Assembly (NCBI GenBank): GCA_045631645.1
Contig: JAZQVC010000037.1
Location: 1 to 21,041, forward strand
Length of the DNA: 21,041 nucleotides
Reading direction: 5' to 3'
Source of the DNA: SIG459 sp045631645
GTDB lineage: Bacteria; Bacillota; Clostridia; Oscillospirales; Oscillospiraceae
This document shows positions 7,489-14,156 of this stretch, piece by piece. The translations under genes and the position numbers were made by a program. The stretch's first letter is position 1, and every line of letters begins with the position of its first letter. Below the pieces are notes generated by a model. The model did not search any database. It was not told the DNA's origin and saw nothing but the letters and a program-made list of their open reading frames with translations.

Positions 7489-7512
7489 TACAGGCAAAGG
7501 ACGGTGGGGAAA

Positions 7513-8076
7513 ATGAATGATATAAAAATCAGAGCCGCCTGCGTTTCCGATGCAGAGGCTCTATTGAAAATATATTCACACTATGTTGAAAACACAGCGG
7601 TAAGTTTTGAATACGAAACTCCCTCTTCAGAGGAGTTCTCTTCGCGCATTATGTCAACCATAGAGAAATACCCCTATATTGTTGCCGAAAGAGAGGGAAA
7701 AATTCTCGGTTACGCCTACGCAGGATGCTTTAAGCCCAGAAAAGCCTATGACCGCTGCGTTGAAGTGAGCATTTATCTTGATATGAATGAGCGCGGAAAT
7801 GGAGTCGGCAGAAAGCTTTATACAGAGCTTGAACGCCTCCTTGCCGAGATGGGAATACTGAACATATATGCCTGCATAACCAATTGCGAGACCGAGGACG
7901 AATATCTCACACAGCAAAGTCCCCTTTTCCACAGCAAAATGGGATATAAGAAAATCGGCCACTTCAGCAAATGCGGCTTTAAGTTCGGCCGATGGTACGA
8001 CATGATATGGATGGAAAAATTCATCGGCGAGCATAGTGCAGTGCCTCTGCCGGTAAAAATGCCGATAACAGAATAA
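7513..8076 (+). CDS. GNAT family N-acetyltransferase (phosphinothricin acetyltransferase-like)
   Basis: The 187-residue protein has the layout of the PAT/YncA-like branch of GNAT acetyltransferases. It starts IKIRAACVSDAEALLKIYSHYVENTAVSFEYETPSSEEF, then IVAEREGKILGYAYAGCFKPRKAYD. The acetyl-CoA site is the motif A segment R94-GNGVGRKLY, followed by NIYACITNCE. The PAT branch acetylates phosphinothricin, methionine sulfone or related amines; the actual substrate cannot be read from sequence. I chose the ATG at 7513 because it has GGTGGGG upstream and begins with the family N-terminus; an in-frame ATG at 7405 lies upstream of the promoter. It is on the opposite strand to its neighbours and ends at a strong bidirectional terminator. 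Confidence 0.9.
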   Translation: MNDIKIRAACVSDAEALLKIYSHYVENTAVSFEYETPSSEEFSSRIMSTIEKYPYIVAEREGKILGYAYAGCFKPRKAYDRCVEVSIYLDMNERGNGVGRKLYTELERLLAEMGILNIYACITNCETEDEYLTQQSPLFHSKMGYKKIGHFSKCGFKFGRWYDMIWMEKFIGEHSAVPLPVKMPITE

Positions 8077-8080
8077 AATA

Positions 8081-8110
8081 AAAAAACCGCTGAGTAATCA
8101 GCGGTTTTTT
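8081..8110. terminator. Bidirectional terminator between the GNAT gene and rplS
   Basis: A 7-bp stem (8087-8093 with 8098-8104) and a 4-nt loop are flanked by an A-run on the left and a T-run on the right, so the stem can extend to 13 bp. It is intrinsic on both strands and serves both the plus-strand GNAT gene and the minus-strand rplS. Confidence 0.92.
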
Positions 8111-8124
8111 TATTGGGCTTTAGC

Positions 8125-8469
8125 TTACAGGCGCTCCTTGACCTTAGCGGCCTTACCCACGCGGTCACGCAGGTAGTAGAGCTTAGCTCTGCGAACCTTA
8201 CCTCTGCGAACGGTCTCGACGGAGACGATGCTGGGAGAATGAACAGGGAAAACCTTCTCGCAGCCGACGTTGTAGGAGATACGACGTACGGTGATGGTCT
8301 CGTTGATGCCGCCGTGCTTCTTGGCGATGATGATGCCTTCGTAGGCCTGGTTACGCTCACGAGAACCTTCCTTAACGCGAACGGTAACACGGACGGTGTC
8401 ACCAACGTTCATGGTGGGGAGCTCGGGCTTCATGTACTGTGCAGTCAGGGTTTTGATGAGATCTGCCAT
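8125..8469 (-). CDS. rplS: 50S ribosomal protein L19
   Basis: L19 sits at the 30S-50S interface. The 114 residues match the family: N-terminal DLIKTLTAQYMKPELPTMNVGDTVRVTVRVKEG, the signature RERNQAYEGIIIAKKHGG, ETITVRRISYNVGCEKVFPVHSP and the C-terminal RRGKVRRAKLYYLRDRVGKAAKVKERL. The ribosome binding site AAGGAAGG precedes the ATG. It has its own promoter, a structured leader and a strong terminator, so here it is a single-gene unit, although in many Firmicutes it is next to lepB and rbgA. Confidence 0.98.
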   Translation of the reverse strand: MADLIKTLTAQYMKPELPTMNVGDTVRVTVRVKEGSRERNQAYEGIIIAKKHGGINETITVRRISYNVGCEKVFPVHSPSIVSVETVRRGKVRRAKLYYLRDRVGKAAKVKERL

Positions 8470-8491
8470 TTTTATATTTCCTTCCTTTTAT

Positions 8492-8536
8492 AGACGTTCA
8501 TACCGGAGGGCATATAGCCGCGGAAGCGGACCGTCT
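8492..8536 (-). ncRNA. Possible L19 leader: three-way junction in the rplS 5' UTR
   Basis: In the rplS leader an outer stem AGACG/CGTCT (8532-8536 with 8492-8496) encloses two hairpins. One is a CCGC/GCGG stem at 8518-8529 with a 4-nt loop. The other is an ATGCC/GGTAT stem at 8500-8513 with one G-U pair. It lies about 25 nt before the start codon. L19 leader structures are known in Firmicutes as autoregulatory binding sites; whether this one belongs to that class needs a covariance model search. Confidence 0.45.
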
Positions 8537-8569
8537 TTATTCATTCATGCTTGCTTCACAAGCCGTTAT

Positions 8570-8598
8570 ATGATAACACACAGATATTGATAATGCAA
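8570..8598 (-). promoter_or_regulatory. Promoter of rplS
   Basis: On the minus strand, TTGCAT (8593-8598), a 17-bp spacer and TATCAT (8570-8575) are present, with TGT before the -10, an extended -10. It leaves a leader of about 95 nt. Confidence 0.65.
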
Positions 8599-8605
8599 TA
8601 GTTTT

Positions 8606-9265
8606 TTAGCGGAAAATCTCCATTTTTTCATCGAAAATTTCAAGTCTTTCAAACTCTGCAAAATCGGGTGCAATTGCCTCTGCTTTCTGGCGAAGGGCAG
8701 ACACAAGATGCTCGGGATTGAGGGTGGGCTCCTGTGCGCTTATAACAGCGCGGAGAGCAACGCAGTCATCCATTGCCTCAAAGCTTATCTCGCGAATTGC
8801 GGGAGCAATATCCGCCTCGCCCATTCCTCTTTTGGTCTTTTTCTCTATAATGATACTTTCCGCAGAATAAAACTCGCGGAGGGCTTCTGCCATTTCCTCA
8901 AGAGGGCGTTCATCATATTCAAAGCGTCCGGCAAGGTCAAGCCACTTAAGTTCCTTGACCTTGCGCTCGGTTTCATAAACCTCCAGCGCCTCTATGCCCT
9001 CCGGCATGGCGGCGCTGAGACGAGCGGGTATTTCGGAAAGATCCGCATCGGCGGTAAGCTGGAAATCCATAAGCTCGCAGGAGCTGGAGCAACCAACGGA
9101 GAGGGGCAGAAGAATGGAAATCTGGGCGTGGGGATTGAATCCCTCAGAATACTTGAGGGGATATCCTGCGCGGAGGAAAACTCTCTGCATGGTGCGCATC
9201 AGGTCAAGATGAGAAATATAAACGGCCTTGCCCTTTTTGGCAAAACGAAGACGAAGCTTACTCAT
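8606..9265 (-). CDS. DUF2344 protein, partner of the radical SAM protein
   Basis: The 219-residue protein begins MSKLRLRFAKKGKAVYISHLDLMRTMQRVFLRAGYPLKYSEGFNPHAQISILLPLSVGCSSSCELMD, the hallmark of the DUF2344 (TIGR03936) family. It is encoded almost always beside, or fused to, a TIGR03960-type radical SAM protein. Its molecular function is not established. A GTG at 9272-9274 would give three more residues, but GGGAGG is 8 bases before the ATG at 9263-9265, so I prefer the ATG. That start overlaps the radical SAM stop by 8 bp (ATGAGTAA), which means tight translational coupling and probable equal production. Confidence 0.9.
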   Translation of the reverse strand: MSKLRLRFAKKGKAVYISHLDLMRTMQRVFLRAGYPLKYSEGFNPHAQISILLPLSVGCSSSCELMDFQLTADADLSEIPARLSAAMPEGIEALEVYETERKVKELKWLDLAGRFEYDERPLEEMAEALREFYSAESIIIEKKTKRGMGEADIAPAIREISFEAMDDCVALRAVISAQEPTLNPEHLVSALRQKAEAIAPDFAEFERLEIFDEKMEIFR

Positions 9266-11090
9266 TGCAGACACCTCCCGTCAGTTTGTTTGCGCCGCAG
9301 CCGCTGCATTTCACGCTGCAGTCGGGGCTGAGCTCGGCAGCATAGGCCTTATCGCGCTCACGGCGAAGATGAGCCTTGCGCACACCCATATCGATATGAT
9401 CCCAAGGAAGGATCTCGTCCATTGCTCTTTCTCTGGTGGTATAAAAAGCGGGATCAACGCCGCATTTTTCAAGGGCATCAGTCCAACGCTTATAGTCGAA
9501 GAAGTCGCTCCATGCCTCAAGTCTTGCGCCGCTGCGCCATACTTCCTCAATTACATCCGCAATGCGGCGGTCGCCGCGGGAAAGAACAGCTTCGATAACG
9601 CTGGTTTCCGCATCATGCCAGTTATAGGTTACATTTTTAGCGGTCATATTCTCGCGAAGAAGCTTCACCTTGCGGAGATATTCCTCAGGGCTTACCTGAG
9701 CTTCCCACTGGAAGGGGCTATGAGGCTTGGGGATAAAGCAGGAGGTGGAAACAGTGATACGCACTCCTCTATCCTTATTGGTGGAATGCTGGCGCCACAT
9801 CCATACAACGCTCTTGGCCATATCTGCGATAGCGAGGACATCCTCGTCAGTTTCGGTGGGCAGACCAAGCATGAAATAGAGCTTAATATTGTTCCAGCCG
9901 CCGGAGAAAGCAACCTTGCAGGTTTCCATCAGGTCCTCATGGCGTACATTCTTGTTTATGGCATCGCGAAGGCGCTGAGAGCCTGCTTCGGGAGCGAAGG
10001 TAAGACCGCTTTTGCGGACACGCTGCACCTTCTGCATGAGATCCATAGAGAAGTTATCGGCTCGGAGAGAAGGCAGTGCAAGACCTATGCTGCGGGGTAC
10101 GCAGTAATCCTGCAGACCATCGCAAAGAGCCTCAAGGCCAGGATAATCGCTGGAAGAGAGAGAGGACAGAGTTATCTCCTGATAGCCCGTGTTTTCAAGG
10201 CTTTCAATTCCCTGCTTAATGAGTCGCTCATAGTTGCGGGTGCGCACGGGGCGATAGATATGTCCCGCCTGGCAGAAGCGGCAACCGCGGATGCAGCCAC
10301 GGAAAAGCTCCAGATTGACGCGGTCATGGACTATCTCGGTAGAGGGAACAATCTGATTTGTGGGGAAATAGCTCTCGTCAAAGTTTGTTACAATGCGCTT
10401 TGTAACAAACTCGGGTGCACCTTCAAGGCGGCGCATCTCCGCGAGAGTGCCATCGGCATTATAAACGGGTTCATAGAGGGAAGGCACATAAACGCCCTCG
10501 ATTTTGGCGGCTTCCAGAAGGAAGGCTTCCTTAGTCCAAGCCTCTTCCTTTGCGCGGATAAGAAGCTCCAGAAGCTCATTATCCATCTCCTCGCCTTCGC
10601 CCACCAGCATCACGTCCATAAAGGGTGCCATGGGCTCGCTGTTGCAGCAACTTGTGCCGCCGCAGAAAACGAGGGGCAGAAGATCCTTTCTGTCCTTGCT
10701 GCGAAGGGGTATTCCGCCCATATCAAGCATGTTGAGGACGGTGGTATAAGCCATCTCATAGCCGATGGAAAAGCCGATAGCGTCAAACTCGCTGAGGGGG
10801 TCGCCGCTTTCAAGAGCGTAGAGAGGCAGATTTGCCTTACGCATCTCCTCTTCCATATCAGACCAGGGGGCGAAAACGCGCTCGCACCACACATTGGGCA
10901 TGGAGTTCATGGTGCCGTAAAGAATACGCATTCCCACATTGCTCATACCTATCTCATAGGTATCGGGGAAGCAGAATGCCATGCGCAGGCTTACTGCATT
11001 TTTGTCCTTGATTATTTCGTTATATTCGCCGCCGGTATAGCGGGCAGGTTTCTGCACTTTAGGCAGAATTCTTTTAAGCTTGGAATTCAT
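9258..11090 (-). CDS. B12-binding-type radical SAM protein (TIGR03960 family)
   Basis: This is a 610-residue radical SAM enzyme. The [4Fe-4S] cluster motif is C266-x3-C270-x2-C273 in ELFRGCIRGCRFCQAGHIYRP. The N-terminal 220 residues form the B12-binding-like fold that precedes the radical SAM core in this family (MAFCFPDTYEIGMSNVGMRILYG, later GFSIGYEMAYTTVLNML and VFCGGTSCCNSEPMAPFMDVMLVGEGEE). The core continues with EITLSSLSSSDYPGLEAL, FAPEAGSQRLRDAINKN and YFMLGLPTETDEDV. The C-terminus has a small Cys cluster (KCSGCGANKLTGGVC) that may hold zinc or another cluster. The reaction of the family is unknown; RNA or ribosome-linked modification has been suggested only from gene context. It is first in a two-gene operon with DUF2344. 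Confidence 0.93.
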   Translation of the reverse strand: MNSKLKRILPKVQKPARYTGGEYNEIIKDKNAVSLRMAFCFPDTYEIGMSNVGMRILYGTMNSMPNVWCERVFAPWSDMEEEMRKANLPLYALESGDPLSEFDAIGFSIGYEMAYTTVLNMLDMGGIPLRSKDRKDLLPLVFCGGTSCCNSEPMAPFMDVMLVGEGEEMDNELLELLIRAKEEAWTKEAFLLEAAKIEGVYVPSLYEPVYNADGTLAEMRRLEGAPEFVTKRIVTNFDESYFPTNQIVPSTEIVHDRVNLELFRGCIRGCRFCQAGHIYRPVRTRNYERLIKQGIESLENTGYQEITLSSLSSSDYPGLEALCDGLQDYCVPRSIGLALPSLRADNFSMDLMQKVQRVRKSGLTFAPEAGSQRLRDAINKNVRHEDLMETCKVAFSGGWNNIKLYFMLGLPTETDEDVLAIADMAKSVVWMWRQHSTNKDRGVRITVSTSCFIPKPHSPFQWEAQVSPEEYLRKVKLLRENMTAKNVTYNWHDAETSVIEAVLSRGDRRIADVIEEVWRSGARLEAWSDFFDYKRWTDALEKCGVDPAFYTTRERAMDEILPWDHIDMGVRKAHLRRERDKAYAAELSPDCSVKCSGCGANKLTGGVCNE

Positions 11091-11118
11091 AGCGCACTCC
11101 TGAAAAAATAGTCATATT

Positions 11119-11147
11119 ATTTTATAACAGCAGTGCAGGAAAAGCAA
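11119..11147 (-). promoter_or_regulatory. Promoter of the radical SAM/DUF2344 operon
   Basis: On the minus strand, TTGCTT (11142-11147), a 17-bp spacer and TAAAAT (11119-11124) are present, giving a leader of about 22 nt. An AGGAG ribosome binding site precedes the ATG at 11090. Confidence 0.5.
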
Positions 11148-11190
11148 TAGCGTAAAATTGACAGAGAGGATAAACAGCTTAGGAAGCGGC

Positions 11191-11733
11191 TTATCCCCTG
11201 TTTTTATTATTGAACCAAACAAGCCACAAAGCTATGGCAAAAAGAGAAAACCAAGCTTTGCTTATCCATAATGCAAATGCAGCCCCGGCAATAACGAAGC
11301 TTATTACCTGGGAAATTTTGCAGAAAGCCTCCCCAAACGCAAGCTGCGCCAGCCTGCCTCCATCAAGAGGTAGCACAGGAATGAGATTGAAGCAAGTGAG
11401 CGCAAGGCTCATCTCCCCGCTTAGTCGGCAGTATTCATAGGGGAACATCATGCACAATGCAAAATAAATAAGCCCTGCCAAGGGACCTGCCGCCAATGCG
11501 GCAGCGCCCCATCCACCGCTCAGATTTCCCCAATAGTCCATCTCCACCCCGAAAAGTCCCAGCCGCAGACTGCGAAGACGCATTCCACCCATTTTCATCG
11601 CCAGAAAATGCCCTAATTCGTGAAAGGCTGCGGCTGGAAGGGCAAGAGCGACAAATCCGCTTTCATCGAAGAAATAGATAAGCGCGAATACCAAAAGCGC
11701 GATGGGCTTTATATCCAGTTCAAAATCTTTCAT
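11191..11733 (-). CDS. M50 site-2-type membrane metalloprotease (SpoIVFB-like)
   Basis: The 180-residue hydrophobic protein has the zinc motif H38-E39-L-G-H42 (AAFHELGHFLAMKMGG) within a membrane helix. A second metal-ligand region follows, FNLIPVLPLDGGRL with D124. Several further membrane helices lie at about 10-32, 75-97, 108-122 and 143-172. This is the M50 intramembrane protease plan. Length and order resemble SpoIVFB, which activates pro-sigma-K during sporulation in Bacillus, but it lacks other identifiers, so SpoIVFB is only a possibility. The ATG abuts the stop of the M23 gene with no gap (TGAATG), as in coupled pairs. The spoIVFA-spoIVFB order in Bacillus is the same, M23-like gene first. 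Confidence 0.85.
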   Translation of the reverse strand: MKDFELDIKPIALLVFALIYFFDESGFVALALPAAAFHELGHFLAMKMGGMRLRSLRLGLFGVEMDYWGNLSGGWGAAALAAGPLAGLIYFALCMMFPYEYCRLSGEMSLALTCFNLIPVLPLDGGRLAQLAFGEAFCKISQVISFVIAGAAFALWISKAWFSLFAIALWLVWFNNKNRG

Positions 11734-12534
11734 TCAGTTGACATAATATTCCGGATTCACATATACCCCGTTTTTGCTCAATTCAAAATGCAGGTGCGGA
11801 CCTGTCACAAGTCCGGTTGCACCCACAAGTGCGATTTTGTCCCCCGCAGAAACGGCATCTCCCTCTTCCACATAAAGAGCGCTGCAATGGGCATAAAGAC
11901 TCTGCCATCCGTCTTTATGCTCCACGGTGATATAATTCCCGAAGCTTTCGCAATAACCGGCATAGCTTACAATTCCGTCAGCGAAGGCGCGTATATCCTC
12001 CCCTGTCCACGCGGCGTAGTCAGTGCCGTAATGGAAGCGGATATCCCCGTGGATGGGGTGGGTTCTATAGCCAAAGCCCGAAGAGTTCATTCCCTCCACA
12101 GGCGTGGTGTAGGCTTCTTTGAAAATATAATAGTCATAGCTTGCCTTTTCGGGAATTTCATACTCGGAATATTCCTCCTGACTTTCCAAAAAGGCGGCAA
12201 CGGAGTCCGGAAGAATTACCGTCTCCTCCCCCTCGCTTTTTCCGCTTTCCGATTCAAGCTCAGCAGAGCTACTTTGGGCATGTTCCACCTGCATAGGTAT
12301 TGGCTCGGCAAGAAAGCTGTCTTCCGTGGGTGGCGCAGCAGACGTCCCCCCTTCTTCATTGAATAATCCTATATCCTCGCTAAGCTCACTCAGCACCTGA
12401 CGATAAGCCCGCTCCCCTGCTAAAACCTCTTTTGCGCGGTTTATAATACCGCCGCTGAGGTTTGGGAAAAAGGCTTTCAAGGCAAAAAGCGCAGCCAGAA
12501 ATATAACCGCAATAACAAGCTTTGTTCTTTTCAT
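11734..12534 (-). CDS. M23 (LytM-type) peptidase with membrane anchor, SpoIVFA/SpoIIQ-like position
   Basis: The 266-residue protein has a short cytosolic start (MKRTK), a membrane anchor at about 6-24 and a low-complexity acidic Ser/Glu linker at about 60-130. The C-terminal M23 domain is at about 150-264. The zinc site is intact: H168 and D172 (FHYGTDYAA), H216 (LYAHCS) and H247-L-H249 (GPHLHFEL), so it could be an active peptidoglycan endopeptidase. SpoIVFA and SpoIIQ of Bacillus carry degenerate LytM domains, hence this may instead be an active enzyme or a SpoIVFA analogue. It is followed at once by the M50 gene, which suggests the two proteins act together at one membrane. Confidence 0.88.
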   Translation of the reverse strand: MKRTKLVIAVIFLAALFALKAFFPNLSGGIINRAKEVLAGERAYRQVLSELSEDIGLFNEEGGTSAAPPTEDSFLAEPIPMQVEHAQSSSAELESESGKSEGEETVILPDSVAAFLESQEEYSEYEIPEKASYDYYIFKEAYTTPVEGMNSSGFGYRTHPIHGDIRFHYGTDYAAWTGEDIRAFADGIVSYAGYCESFGNYITVEHKDGWQSLYAHCSALYVEEGDAVSAGDKIALVGATGLVTGPHLHFELSKNGVYVNPEYYVN

Positions 12535-12552
12535 AGCATAATTCCTTTAAGA

Positions 12553-12587
12553 TTTTGGGCTTTGTAATATAACTATTCTACCCAAAA
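12553..12587. repeat. 7-bp inverted repeat upstream of the M23 gene
   Basis: TTTTGGG (12553-12559) and CCCAAAA (12581-12587) are separated by 21 bp just upstream of the M23 start. A minus-strand TAGAAT lies between the arms. It could be an operator of the peptidase pair; chance cannot be excluded for arms this short. Confidence 0.25.
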
Positions 12588-12615
12588 GAGAATAAGAACA
12601 AGCCTTTGAAAGTTC

Positions 12616-12644
12616 TTGACAGTCCCATGAATTATCAATATAAT
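12616..12644 (+). promoter_or_regulatory. Consensus sigma-A promoter of the tRNA-Pro gene
   Basis: TTGACA (12616-12621), exactly 17 bp, then TATAAT (12639-12644): a full match to the consensus at both boxes. It is 15 bp before the mature tRNA 5' end, as expected for a stable-RNA promoter. Confidence 0.9.
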
Positions 12645-12658
12645 AAATTGGCATTTAT

Positions 12659-12706
12659 CGGGGTGTAGCGCAGTTGGTAGCGTGCATGGTTCGGGTCCAT
12701 GAGGCA
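12659..12706 (+). tRNA. tRNA-Pro(CGG), 5' half only
   Basis: The 5' acceptor strand (12659-12665), U8/A9, a D-arm (stem 12668-12671 with 12680-12683) and a complete anticodon arm (CATGG 12685-12689, CCATG 12697-12701) are present. The anticodon is CGG at 12692-12694, next to G37. The variable loop starts (AGGC) but then the sequence departs: no GTTCGA-type T-loop and no CACCCCG to pair with the acceptor strand follows. The gene is therefore broken after the anticodon arm, most likely at an integration junction with the recombinase gene just downstream. Confidence 0.8.
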
Positions 12707-12730
12707 CTCCGTATGTATTGATATGAGAAA

Positions 12731-12769
12731 AGTCTGTAATTTCAATGGTTACAGGCTTTTTTATTTTTT
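12731..12769 (+). terminator. Intrinsic terminator after the tRNA fragment
   Basis: A 9-bp stem with one G-U pair (12731-12739 with 12749-12757) and a 9-nt loop are followed by two runs of six T split by one A. It would end transcription from the consensus tRNA promoter before the recombinase gene. Confidence 0.9.
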
Positions 12770-12790
12770 ATTTTCTGGGACAAAATCGTA

Positions 12791-12811
12791 AAAAGTGCAC
12801 AGAAAAGTGCA
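12791..12811 (+). repeat. Two 9-bp direct repeats upstream of the recombinase gene
   Basis: AAAAGTGCA is present at 12791-12799 and 12803-12811, a 12-bp period close to one helical turn, so a protein could bind both copies on nearly the same face. It may be an excisionase or integrase site. Confidence 0.35.
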
Positions 12812-12867
12812 TCTCTGTGGAAAATATCTGAAAATGTATTGATATGCCAGAAAGAAAGGTGTATCAA

Positions 12868-14094
12868 ATGGCAGCAATCACAGAAAACAAAAAGAACGGA
12901 AAAACTGTATCCTATCGATTTGTTGTATCTCTTGGACGGGATGAACAGAACAAGCAGATAAGGCGTATTAGAACATGGTATCCTCCTGCAGATGCCACAC
13001 CTGCGAAGGCAAGAAAAGCCGCAGAACGAGCAGCAGATGAATGGGAGTATGAGGTACGAACCGAGTTCAAAAAGGAACAGGATGCAATAAAAAGCGGTCA
13101 TGCATATCATTTACCACCCGATAAGCGTAATGACAATTTCACAGCGTTTATAAACGAAGTGTGGTTTCCGCTCCATGTTCGTAACGGCAACTGCAAACCC
13201 AATACTATAGCGTTTTATTCTAATATTTCAAAGATAATCATTGAATATTTCAAAGGCTATACCTTGCAGCAAATTACGCCCTTTCATATCCAAAAATACT
13301 TGCTTTATCTACGAAATGATTACCGCACACAACATGGAAAGCAGCTTTCACCCAAGACCGTGCGCCATCACTATGGTACATTAGCAAGCATATTTAATTA
13401 TGCAGAAAGACAGGATTTGATAGCTAAGAATCCTATAAACAGAGTAGACGCTCCCAAGAAGGTAAAAAAACCTGTTGATGCATTGACTCCCGAACAAGCA
13501 CAACTATTCTTCTCCCTGCTCCCAAGTTTAGACCTTGAATTTCATTGTATGCTCCATTTATTTATAACAACAGGAATTCGACGTGGAGAGTGCGCAGGGC
13601 TTAAATGGAACGACATAGATTTCAGAAAACGTACTCTTACTGTTGAGCGCAGTATTTCTTACACGCCTGAAAGCGGAATTACAATAAATACACCCAAGAC
13701 AACAAATAGTGTGCGTATTATCCCGTTATTGGAAAGCAGTATCATCCTTCTAGAAAAATATAAACGGCAGATACAGCTCAAAAATCCTGACACAATAATA
13801 AAGGACGCTTACATATTCCCAAAGAGTGATGATTTGTTTTCGCCCAAAGACCTAAATGGCATCACAAGGCGTATTAAGCGATTTATGAAGGTCAATGGTC
13901 TCCCTGATTTATCGCCACATGACCTCCGGCATAGCGCAGCTAGCCTATTACTTGCCAACGGAGCGGATATTAAAAGCATACAGCAACTACTTGGTCACGC
14001 AGACGCAAGTACCACTCTGGATTTCTATGTAAAATCGGATATAAAGCAGATGGCAGCAGCAACCGATAAACTGGCTATGGCGTTTGGATTGTAA
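12868..14094 (+). CDS. int: Tyrosine recombinase (phage-type integrase)
   Basis: The 408-residue protein is a site-specific recombinase of the tyrosine family. An N-terminal arm-binding-like segment (1-70: RFVVSLGRDEQNKQIRRIRTWYPPADATPAKARKAAERAADEW) precedes a SAM-like core-binding domain at about 85-190. The catalytic domain has R238 (TTGIRRGE), K277 (TPKTTNS), H351 and R354 (HDLRHSAAS), H377 (LLGHADAST) and nucleophile Y387. All six active-site residues are present, so it should be active. I place the start at the ATG at 12868, with GAAAGGTG 7 bases upstream; the in-frame ATG at 12844 lies inside a 13-bp repeat and has no ribosome binding site. It sits next to the broken tRNA-Pro gene, its probable target, and ends at its own terminator. 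Confidence 0.93.
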   Translation: MAAITENKKNGKTVSYRFVVSLGRDEQNKQIRRIRTWYPPADATPAKARKAAERAADEWEYEVRTEFKKEQDAIKSGHAYHLPPDKRNDNFTAFINEVWFPLHVRNGNCKPNTIAFYSNISKIIIEYFKGYTLQQITPFHIQKYLLYLRNDYRTQHGKQLSPKTVRHHYGTLASIFNYAERQDLIAKNPINRVDAPKKVKKPVDALTPEQAQLFFSLLPSLDLEFHCMLHLFITTGIRRGECAGLKWNDIDFRKRTLTVERSISYTPESGITINTPKTTNSVRIIPLLESSIILLEKYKRQIQLKNPDTIIKDAYIFPKSDDLFSPKDLNGITRRIKRFMKVNGLPDLSPHDLRHSAASLLLANGADIKSIQQLLGHADASTTLDFYVKSDIKQMAAATDKLAMAFGL

Positions 14095-14119
14095 ACCCAA
14101 TATAAGTATATAATAGAAA

Positions 14120-14149
14120 AGACCTCAGAATAATTTCTGGGGTCTTTTT
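14120..14149 (+). terminator. Intrinsic terminator of the recombinase gene
   Basis: An 11-bp stem with one G-U pair (14120-14130 with 14135-14145) and a 4-nt loop are followed by TTTTT. It separates the recombinase from the next gene, which has its own promoter. Confidence 0.88.
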
Positions 14150-14156
14150 GCTAATA

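Larger units (their letters stand above)
12713..12846 (+). repeat. Pair of 13-bp direct repeats flanking the recombinase leader
   Basis: ATGTATTGATATG occurs at 12713-12725 and again at 12834-12846, 121 bp apart, on either side of the tRNA-proximal terminator. Between the junction and the recombinase gene this is where arm-type recombinase or excisionase sites are found in tyrosine-integrase elements. That role is inference. Confidence 0.6.

Noticed and set aside
9228..11111. A 627-codon plus-strand frame opposite the radical SAM gene.
   Set aside because: It is a shadow; the minus-strand product has the full CxxxCxxC motif and family architecture.
11168..11196. Terminator of the M50 gene formed by GGATAA/TTATCC near its stop codon.
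   Set aside because: The stem is short and imperfect, overlaps the coding end and has no T-run in the transcription direction.
12844..12867. Upstream ATG of the recombinase frame at 12844.
   Set aside because: It lies inside a 13-bp direct repeat without a ribosome binding site, whereas the ATG at 12868 has GAAAGGTG at proper distance.
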